From Dokdonella_A sp035760865 (GTDB lineage: Bacteria; Pseudomonadota; Gammaproteobacteria; Xanthomonadales; Rhodanobacteraceae): DNA of 5,239 bases. Below, one piece after another: positions 1 through 5,239 of the stretch. Below the pieces are notes generated by a model. That model saw nothing but the letters and a program-made list of their open reading frames with translations. It had not been told where the DNA came from and did no database searches. Location: assembly GCA_035760865.1 (NCBI GenBank), contig DASTSE010000182.1:1-5239 (forward strand). Direction: 5' to 3'. The position numbers and the translations under genes are program-made. Each line of letters starts with the position of its first letter. The first letter of the stretch is position 1.

Positions 1-531
1 GTCGCGACGCAGGAACCGCGCAAGAACCTCGCACGCCTAGCGCGCGCGTACGCGGCGCTGCCGGCCGCGTTGCGCCGGCGCCATCCGCTCGTCGTGGTCG
101 GCGCGCGCGGCTGGTTGAACGCGGAACTCGAGCGCACGATCGCGCCGCTCGAATCCGCCGGAGACGTTCGCCGGCTCGGCTACGTCGACGAGTCCGAGCT
201 GCCGCTGCTGTACTCGGCTGCGCACGCGTTCGCGTTTCCTTCGCTCTATGAAGGCTTCGGCCTGCCCGTGCTGGAAGCGCTCGCGAGCGGCGTGCCGGTG
301 CTCACCTCGACCGGCTCGTCGCTCGGCGAGATCGTCCGCGGCGAGAATGGCGACGTCGCGCTGTGCGTCGACCCGCTCGACGAGACGGCCTTGCGCGAAG
401 GCCTCTCGCGCGTGCTCGAGGACCGCGACTGGCGCGCGCACGTCGTCGGCGCGGGCGTCGCGCGCGCGGCCGGCTATCGCTGGTCGCGCTGCGTCGACGA
501 GACGGTCGCGGTCTACCGCGAGGTGCTATAG
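1..531 (+). CDS. Glycosyltransferase, GT4/GT-B fold, C-terminal part (5' end outside window)
   Basis: The last 176 codons of a retaining glycosyltransferase of the GT4 (glycosyl transferases group 1) type, which moves a sugar from a nucleotide-sugar donor to a growing glycan in the cytoplasm. The frame is open from base 1 and begins with a TQEPRKNL stretch, typical of the start of the C-terminal donor-binding Rossmann half. It continues through PLVVVGARGW and RRLGYVDESELPLLYSAAHAFAFPS. The family's E-x7-E motif is intact (SLYEGFGLPVLEALASG), with the two Glu codons at 250-252 and 274-276, followed by GVPVLTS. The frame ends at TAG 529-531, with the usual C-terminal helix (YRWSRCVDETVAVYREVL). 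The acceptor-binding N-terminal half is missing because of the window edge, so no internal start is proposed. Donor and acceptor cannot be assigned. It lies 25 bases upstream of the protease gene in the same orientation and could share its transcript. Confidence 0.93.
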   Translation, partial: VATQEPRKNLARLARAYAALPAALRRRHPLVVVGARGWLNAELERTIAPLESAGDVRRLGYVDESELPLLYSAAHAFAFPSLYEGFGLPVLEALASGVPVLTSTGSSLGEIVRGENGDVALCVDPLDETALREGLSRVLEDRDWRAHVVGAGVARAAGYRWSRCVDETVAVYREVL

Positions 532-549
532 GCTTCGATACTCGCCGTC

Positions 550-553
550 GGAG
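550..553 (+). promoter_or_regulatory. Ribosome binding site of the serine protease gene
   Basis: GGAG lies in the 25-base gap after the glycosyltransferase stop. Two consecutive ATG codons follow, at 557 and 560. Spacing is 3 bases to the first and 6 to the second, so initiation at 560 is at least as plausible. The two starts differ by one methionine only. No convincing -35/-10 promoter is visible in the gap, which favours read-through from upstream or a promoter inside the preceding gene. Confidence 0.5.
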
Positions 554-556
554 TCG

Positions 557-1936
557 ATGATGGATCTTGCATTTCCGCGGCGCCTGCCCGCGTTGCTGCT
601 GTTCGCGATCCTCGCGGGATCGGCGTCGGCGCAATCGGCACCGGCGCCCTCGCGACCGCCCGCAGCGGCGGCGCCCAGCGCGCCGGGCGCGCCACCGGTG
701 TCCGCCGCGGCCGAAGGCGTCTATTCCCAGGTGCGCCCGAGCCTGCTGCAGATCCGCACGCTCGTCTCCGCTGCGGGCAGGCAGTCGTCGATCGGATCCG
801 GCTTCCTCGTCGGCGCCGACGGACTGGCGGTGACGAACTATCACGTCGTCTCGCAGTACGCGCTCGAACCGAACACCTATCGGCTCGAGTTCAAACGGCC
901 CGACGGCCGCGAAGGCGCGCTCGAGCTGCTCGCAATCGACATCGCGAACGACCTCGCGGTCGTGCGCCTCGACGGCACCGACTTGCCGCATCTCGCATTC
1001 GATCCGCGCGCGCTCGAGGGCGAGCTGCCGCGCGGCGAGCGCGCGTACGCAATGGGCAACCCGCTCGACCTCGGTTTCACGATCGTCGAGGGCACGTGGA
1101 ACGGCCTGGTCGAACGCAGCTACAACGAACGCGTGCATTTCACCGGCGCGATCAATCCGGGCATGAGCGGCGGTCCCGCGGTCGACGCGGCCGGTCGCGT
1201 GGTCGGCGTCAACGTCGCCAAGCGCCTCGACGGCGAACTCGTGAGCTTCCTCGTGCCCGCGCGCAAGGCCGCGGCGCTCGTCGAGCGCGCACGCAGCGTC
1301 CCGCCGATCGGCATCGGCGCGGTGCGCGAGGAAATCGACCGCCAGCTGCTCGAATGGCAGGCGGGTTTCTACGGCGCGCTCATCGCCAAGGGCTGGCGCT
1401 CGACGACGTTCGGGCCGTACCTCGCGCCCGAGAGCGAGGCGCCGTGGTTCAACTGCTGGGCGCAGACGAACGCCGAGAATTCGCCCAAGCCGCGTGCACG
1501 GCTCGACGGCTCGACCTGCAGCACGTCGAGCGCGCTGTTCGTCGCCGAGGATATCCAGAGCGGCAGCGCGCAGTTCAGCCATGCCTACGTACGCAGCACG
1601 GAGCTCGATTCGTTCCAGTTCTCGACCTTCGTCTCGCAACTGCCGGTCTACCGCTCCGCGGGCATGACCGGCGCGTGGCAGCGCAAGCGGATGACGCGCC
1701 CCGAGTGCGAGGAACGCTTCGTCGCCGCGTCGCCCGCCGCGCCGGCGCTGCACGCGGTCTGGTGCGCGCGCGCGTATCGCGATTTCGCCGATCTCTACGA
1801 CGTCGCGCTGACGCTCGTCACGCAGGACCGCGATCGCGAGGCGCTCGTGTCGCGACTCGTCGTACAGGGCATCGCCTACGACAATGCGCTCGCGCTCGGG
1901 CGTCGCTTCATGGAGGGCGTCGCATGGGCGAAGTGA
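557..1936 (+). CDS. Secreted trypsin-fold serine protease (S1C-like) with an unrecognised C-terminal domain
   Basis: A 459-residue (458 if ATG 560 is used) exported endopeptidase. Residues 1-25 form a signal peptide (RR, then the hydrophobic core LPALLLFAILAG, then an ASA-type cleavage site before Gln26). Residues 27-52 are a Pro/Ala-rich linker. The trypsin-like domain spans about 55-250. It shows GSGFLVGADGLAVTNYHVV with His96, ANDLAVVRLD with probable catalytic Asp132, and INPGMSGGPAVD with nucleophile Ser204. Order and style resemble HtrA-type S1C proteases, but no PDZ domain follows and the usual Asn before the Ser is Met203. Residues about 250-459 are a soluble region with Cys in WFNCW, STCS, PECEE and VWCAR, which could form disulfides after export; I do not recognise it. 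It follows the glycosyltransferase by 25 bases and overlaps the FHA gene by 13. The in-frame region upstream of 557 only reads across the glycosyltransferase in another frame, so earlier starts are rejected. The true substrate is unknown. Confidence 0.92.
   Translation: MMDLAFPRRLPALLLFAILAGSASAQSAPAPSRPPAAAAPSAPGAPPVSAAAEGVYSQVRPSLLQIRTLVSAAGRQSSIGSGFLVGADGLAVTNYHVVSQYALEPNTYRLEFKRPDGREGALELLAIDIANDLAVVRLDGTDLPHLAFDPRALEGELPRGERAYAMGNPLDLGFTIVEGTWNGLVERSYNERVHFTGAINPGMSGGPAVDAAGRVVGVNVAKRLDGELVSFLVPARKAAALVERARSVPPIGIGAVREEIDRQLLEWQAGFYGALIAKGWRSTTFGPYLAPESEAPWFNCWAQTNAENSPKPRARLDGSTCSTSSALFVAEDIQSGSAQFSHAYVRSTELDSFQFSTFVSQLPVYRSAGMTGAWQRKRMTRPECEERFVAASPAAPALHAVWCARAYRDFADLYDVALTLVTQDRDREALVSRLVVQGIAYDNALALGRRFMEGVAWAK
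1912..1916 (+). promoter_or_regulatory. Ribosome binding site of the FHA membrane protein gene, inside the protease gene
   Basis: GGAGG lies 7 bases before ATG 1924, within the last codons of the protease gene. This strong and well-spaced site fixes the start at 1924 and supports translational coupling, because ribosomes finishing the protease at 1936 release on top of the next start. Confidence 0.75.
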
Positions 1937-2901
1937 CCTGGATCGAAGTCGTGCCGCGCCATCGCGAACATGCGTTGCGCCAGCGCGTCGATGCGGATTC
2001 GCTCACGCTCGGCCGCGCATGGGACAACGACATCGTGCTCGACGATCCGCATGTCGCCGCGCACCACCTGCGCCTCGCACGCGACGAGGCCGGCGCCTGG
2101 ACTGCGCACGACTTGGGCAGCGTCAACGGCCTGCACGTCGAGGGCGAACGCGGCCGGCGCGACCGCGTCGCGCTCGCGCCGCACGTGACCCTGCAGGTCG
2201 GGCAGTGCCTCGTGCGCCTGCATCGCGGCGACGAGGACGTCGCGCCGGAAGTACCGCTGCAGCGCCGATCGCCGTGGCCGGCTGCGCTCGCGCTCGTCGC
2301 GCTTGTCGTGCTGGTCGCGCTGCTGGAACAGTGGCGCGGCGAGACCGGCGAGCCGAAGCTGATCCGCTACGTCACCGGCTCGCTCGCGTTGGCGACGCTG
2401 CTCTCGCTGTGGACGGCCGCATGGGCGCTCGTCTCGCGCCTGTTCAGCGGGCATGCCCGCTTCGGCGCGCACCTGCTCGTCGCGGCGGCCGGCGTGCTCG
2501 CCTACAGCCTGTACGACCCGCTCTGCGAATTCCTCGCGTTCGCGCTGTCGTGGCCGCGGCTCGAGCTGTACGCGTGGGCCGGCGCGTGGATCGCGCTCGC
2601 CGCGACCTGCTTCGCGCACCTGCGCGTGGTCGGCAGCGGGCACCTGCGACTGAAGGCGATCGTCGTCGCTGCGCTCGCGACGCTCGCGATCGCGACGCAG
2701 TCGTTCACGATCGCCGACCGCAATGCGAACTGGGGCCAGGCGGTCGTGCTGCCGCGGCTCGCGCCGCCGTGGCTGAGGCTCGCGCCGCAACGCACGCCGG
2801 ATGCGTTCTTCGCCGGCGCCGCGCAGCTCAAGCCACGCCTCGACGACGCGCGCAGCGAGGAGCCCGCCGGCGACGATGCCGGCGCGATGACGCTCGATTG
2901 A
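1924..2901 (+). CDS. FHA-domain membrane protein with about five transmembrane helices
   Basis: A 325-residue inner-membrane protein. Residues about 5-100 form a forkhead-associated (FHA) domain, a phosphothreonine-peptide binding fold. It shows LGRAWDNDIVLDDPHV with Arg31, HH at 47-48, and DLGSVNG with the conserved Asn68. The Ser normally two residues before the helix-side position (VSRxH) is Ala45 here. Hydrophobic segments follow at about 118-136, 150-171, 182-208, 213-233 and 243-263. Basic residues precede the first helix (RR 114-115) and occupy the loops at 172-183 and 232-244, so the positive-inside rule places the FHA domain in the cytoplasm and the acidic tail of about 60 residues (264-325) in the periplasm. 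The membrane part resembles no family I can name. The gene starts inside the protease gene with its own strong ribosome binding site, so the two are probably made together. A role as membrane partner or regulator of the protease is inference. No Ser/Thr kinase is in the window. Confidence 0.9.
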   Translation: MGEVTWIEVVPRHREHALRQRVDADSLTLGRAWDNDIVLDDPHVAAHHLRLARDEAGAWTAHDLGSVNGLHVEGERGRRDRVALAPHVTLQVGQCLVRLHRGDEDVAPEVPLQRRSPWPAALALVALVVLVALLEQWRGETGEPKLIRYVTGSLALATLLSLWTAAWALVSRLFSGHARFGAHLLVAAAGVLAYSLYDPLCEFLAFALSWPRLELYAWAGAWIALAATCFAHLRVVGSGHLRLKAIVVAALATLAIATQSFTIADRNANWGQAVVLPRLAPPWLRLAPQRTPDAFFAGAAQLKPRLDDARSEEPAGDDAGAMTLD

Positions 2902-2904
2902 GTC

Positions 2905-2920
2905 GCGCGCTTCAGCGCGC
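2905..2920. terminator. Small GC hairpin at the convergent gene ends
   Basis: A perfect 6-base inverted repeat GCGCGC (2905-2910 and 2915-2920) around a TTCA loop lies between and across the two convergent stop codons, and contains the minus-strand stop at 2912-2914. It could act on transcripts from both sides. There is no T-tract on either strand and such alternating GC runs are common in this DNA, so a role as terminator is only a possibility. Confidence 0.25.
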
Positions 2921-5239
2921 AGCGCCGTCGAAGTCGAGGATCGCGATCGTGTCGTCGTGCCGCTGCGACGGATGGGCCGGATGCAGCCACTGCTTCCACG
3001 CGGCGGCGATGCGGGCGCCGAGCGACGGCGAAGGGGCCGCCACGAGCGCGGTTGCGCCGACCGCGTCGCGTCCGCTCGTCGGCGACGCGGCGTAGATGCG
3101 TACCTGGGTCGCCTTGCCCGCCGCGCCGTCCGGTACCGGCAGGCGGAAGCGCGGGGACCGGGCGGAATACGTCGACGAGGCGATCTTGCCACCGTCGGCA
3201 GCGAGCCAGTCGACCGCGACTTCGCCGTCGAATCCGGCCTGCTTCAGGTCGACCATCACGCCGGGATTCCAGCGGTCGCCGTCGAACGCGGCGACGAGTT
3301 CGTCGTGCGGCCGCTCGAGCACGACCGCGGGGTCGCCGAGCAGGTTGTACATCTCGACCAGGACGCGATCCTTCGACCGCTTCTTCGCGCGCACGATCGC
3401 CTCGCCGATCGTTGCGCCGGGCGCGAGCAGCTCGGCGATCACGTCCTTGCTGAACGCCGGCGACGGCGAGTTGCGCCATGACGCGGCGAATACCGCGATC
3501 GCGCCCTTGTCCTTCTCGCGCAGGAAGCGCTCGCCGATCGAGTCCTCGGTCGGATTGTCGAACGGCGCGGAATAGCAGGTCATCGACAGCACCATCGGCA
3601 GCCGACCGCCGTTGCTGAGGTTGGACACGTCCTCGAGCGTGAACAGGTCGTGGTTCTTGCGCAGGTCCGGCGGACCCGTGCGCCAGATGTAGCGGCCGCC
3701 GTGGCCGATGAAGTGCACGAGCAGGCGGCCCTCGTCGATGCCGTCGTGGATCGCCCGCTGGTGCACCACGTTCTCGGTGACCTCGGGTTTGGCGTACACC
3801 TTGTCGGCGAGGAAACCGTCCTTGCCGAGCGCGCCGGCGATCTCGTCGGAAGCGCGCTGGAACGTGTCGACCTCGTCGGCGATGAACATGACGTCGCGGC
3901 GCCATGCGCCGAGCTGCGGCTTGGACAGGTAGTCGATCGTCTTGTCGACGATCGCGGTCACCTCGTCGGGCTCGACGACCGGGAAACGCCCGACCGCGAC
4001 GACCGGATGCCAGTCGTCGCCGTCGACCGCGCCGAACCAGTTGTCGCTCGCGGACTGGCCCTCCGGCGACGGGTACTGCCAGGTCGGGATGAGGTTGCGA
4101 TCGGCGAGCCTCTTCGGCGCATTCGCGTACGTGCCGCCGGGAACCGCGCCGAAGTGGCCGGGAAACAGCAGCTCGCGATCGGTCCACTTCGCGTACGCGA
4201 GGTCGTTGTAGGTCTCGTGCCGGATGTCGAAGCTCGAGTCGCCGACGAGCAGCAGGAAGCGCGGCTTGGACGGCCAGCGATTCCAGGCCGCGTCGACGAG
4301 GTTGCGGATCGCCTGCGGATGCGTGATGCCGTGGTTGTACTGGTCGTAGACGCTGTCGATGTCGAGCACGGCGACCGACAGGCCGCGCTGGCGATGGAAT
4401 TGGGCGAGCGGCTCGATCGCATCGAGCAGGCGCGGGTGGGCGACGATCAGATAGTCGTAGCCTTGCGCGGGCGCGCGCCAGTCCGCGCCGGTCACGGCGC
4501 GCAGGAACACCGGTTCGGAGAAGCCGTGCGGCGTCGCCGGCGTGAGCTCCACGCCCGTCGCGGCGGGCGCGTAGGCGAAACGCCGCGCGCCGAGCGCGCG
4601 CGGCAGCCGCAGCACGCCGTCGTCACCGTACAGCGCCGGCGCCTCGTCGCCGCTCGCGCGCAGCTCGAGTGCGGACCCTTCGCCGCTGCGCACCGTGAGC
4701 GCAGCTGCGGTGTCGACATCGCCGCCGGCCGGGTAGCGTGCCTCGATCGAGTTGAACATCACGACGTCGACCGCGACCTGCGCCGGCGCCCATGGCAGCG
4801 CGCGTTTGGGCACGCGCAGCACGAGCCGGTTGTCGCGCGCCTTCAGGCGCGCGGCGGGCAGCTCGATCTCGCGCCGCACCTCGTCGCGGCCGTCCCAGCG
4901 TTGCGTCGGCAGCGGCTGGCCGTTGAGCGTCAGCTCGACCGCGTGGTCTTCGAGCGGGTCGCCCGCAGCCTTGCGCGGACGCACGAGCTCGGACAGTCCG
5001 CGGAACGCGATTGCGAGCCGTGCGCTGCCGCCGTGGACGTCGAGATCGGCGAGGTCGAAGCGCACTTCGAACGGTTGCGGGTCGACGTGGGTCAGCTTCG
5101 CCCATTGCCAGACGTCGGGTTCCTCGCCCGGCTTCTGCTGCTGCTGGTCGAGCCGGATCATGAGGTTTTCCTGCTCGAGATGGACGCGCCGCTCGAGCGT
5201 CGCGCGCCCCTCGCCGTGCGCCTCGACGACGCGCATGCG
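2912..5239 (-). CDS. Peptidase family C25 (gingipain-type cysteine peptidase), N-terminus outside window
   Basis: A large cysteine peptidase of the C25 family (caspase-like fold, clan CD), with 775 residues visible. The frame is still open at the right edge, so the start and any signal peptide are unseen. Numbered from the Met codon at 5234-5236, residues 1-250 look beta-rich (EDHAVELTLNGQPL, then a WDG), like the N-terminal domains of C25 proteins. The catalytic region spans about 260-643: DYLIVAHPRLLDAIEPLAQF, FLLLVGDSSFD, VVAVGRFPVVEPDEVTAIVDKTIDYL, then VHFIGHGG with catalytic His512 (codon 3701-3703) and LSMTCYSAPFDNP with catalytic Cys554 (codon 3575-3577). It closes with YNLLGDPAVVLERP. 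An Ig-like strand-rich domain (about 650-740) and a short tail ending at TGA 2912-2914 follow. Substrate specificity (Arg, Lys or other) cannot be read from this. The gene converges on the FHA gene with a 10-base gap. Such proteins are normally secreted or surface-located; that is family knowledge, not seen here. Confidence 0.92.
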   Translation of the reverse strand, partial: RMRVVEAHGEGRATLERRVHLEQENLMIRLDQQQQKPGEEPDVWQWAKLTHVDPQPFEVRFDLADLDVHGGSARLAIAFRGLSELVRPRKAAGDPLEDHAVELTLNGQPLPTQRWDGRDEVRREIELPAARLKARDNRLVLRVPKRALPWAPAQVAVDVVMFNSIEARYPAGGDVDTAAALTVRSGEGSALELRASGDEAPALYGDDGVLRLPRALGARRFAYAPAATGVELTPATPHGFSEPVFLRAVTGADWRAPAQGYDYLIVAHPRLLDAIEPLAQFHRQRGLSVAVLDIDSVYDQYNHGITHPQAIRNLVDAAWNRWPSKPRFLLLVGDSSFDIRHETYNDLAYAKWTDRELLFPGHFGAVPGGTYANAPKRLADRNLIPTWQYPSPEGQSASDNWFGAVDGDDWHPVVAVGRFPVVEPDEVTAIVDKTIDYLSKPQLGAWRRDVMFIADEVDTFQRASDEIAGALGKDGFLADKVYAKPEVTENVVHQRAIHDGIDEGRLLVHFIGHGGRYIWRTGPPDLRKNHDLFTLEDVSNLSNGGRLPMVLSMTCYSAPFDNPTEDSIGERFLREKDKGAIAVFAASWRNSPSPAFSKDVIAELLAPGATIGEAIVRAKKRSKDRVLVEMYNLLGDPAVVLERPHDELVAAFDGDRWNPGVMVDLKQAGFDGEVAVDWLAADGGKIASSTYSARSPRFRLPVPDGAAGKATQVRIYAASPTSGRDAVGATALVAAPSPSLGARIAAAWKQWLHPAHPSQRHDDTIAILDFDGAAR

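Noticed and set aside
248..556. Upstream extension of the serine protease to an ATG at 248
   Set aside because: It would overlap the conserved end of the glycosyltransferase, reads as Arg/Ser/Ala-rich nonsense, and would bury the signal peptide that starts naturally at 557 or 560.
532..556. Possible promoter in the gap before the serine protease
   Set aside because: The 25 bases show a ribosome binding site but no pair of -35 and -10 boxes.
302..1753. Long minus-strand open frame (483 codons) opposite the glycosyltransferase and protease genes
   Set aside because: Its translation is Arg/Ala-rich and low in complexity with no family motif. It lies opposite genes with clear catalytic motifs, which is typical of shadow frames in GC-rich DNA.
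1096..1923. Upstream extension of the FHA protein to position 1096
   Set aside because: The extension overlaps the protease catalytic domain in another frame and is Arg-rich. ATG 1924 has a strong ribosome binding site and leads straight into the FHA fold.
557..1936. Naming the protease DegP, DegQ or DegS
   Set aside because: The triad resembles that group but there is no PDZ domain, and the C-terminal half is unrelated to any Deg protein I know.
2684..2695. Palindrome TCGCGATCGCGA containing the octamer GCGATCGC, known as the cyanobacterial HIP1 repeat
   Set aside because: I noted it only here, inside an Ala/Ile/Thr-coding stretch of a GC-rich gene. It is easily explained by codon choice and gives no sign of a repeat family.
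1876..3192. Minus-strand open frame (438 codons) opposite the FHA gene
   Set aside because: Extremely Arg-rich, with no recognisable domain, and it also overlaps the 3' end of the C25 gene on the same strand in another frame. It is a shadow.
2502..4187. Minus-strand open frame (561 codons) within the C25 gene in a different frame
   Set aside because: It covers the same bases as the catalytic region of the C25 peptidase on the same strand, is Arg-rich, and shows no motif of its own.

Overview
The window is strongly GC-rich, with third codon positions dominated by G and C and long spurious open frames on the opposite strands. It is almost fully coding. No rRNA, tRNA, CRISPR array, insertion sequence or long non-coding stretch is visible. 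Codon style and the exported serine protease next to a membrane FHA protein suggest a GC-rich Gram-negative bacterium, for example a gamma- or betaproteobacterium such as a Xanthomonadales relative. That placement is a guess from composition and gene style, because no marker gene is present.

Layout: (1) Positions 1-531, plus strand, hold the C-terminal end of a GT4-type glycosyltransferase whose start lies outside the window. (2) After 25 bases comes a complete secreted trypsin-fold serine protease (557-1936). It has a signal peptide, a Pro/Ala-rich linker, a His/Asp/Ser triad and a roughly 210-residue C-terminal region I do not recognise. (3) Overlapping its last 13 bases is a complete membrane protein with an N-terminal FHA domain and about five transmembrane helices (1924-2901). 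(4) On the minus strand, convergent and separated by only 10 bases, is a large peptidase of family C25 (gingipain-type, caspase-like fold). It has clear His and Cys catalytic motifs, and its N-terminus runs off the right edge of the window (2912-5239).

The protease and FHA genes are very probably one translationally coupled unit. The likely topology puts the FHA domain in the cytoplasm and the protein's acidic C-terminal tail in the periplasm, the compartment to which the serine protease is exported. An inside-sensing membrane partner for an envelope protease is therefore a reasonable hypothesis. The convergent C25 peptidase may be a second envelope or extracellular protease, but adjacency alone does not prove a common pathway. 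The glycosyltransferase looks like the end of a separate polysaccharide-related region, although it could be co-transcribed with the protease pair.

The most noteworthy elements are the orphan C-terminal domain of the protease, the tight protease/FHA coupling, the altered phosphopeptide-contact residue of the FHA domain, and a C25 peptidase whose C-terminus shows no obvious type IX secretion signal.
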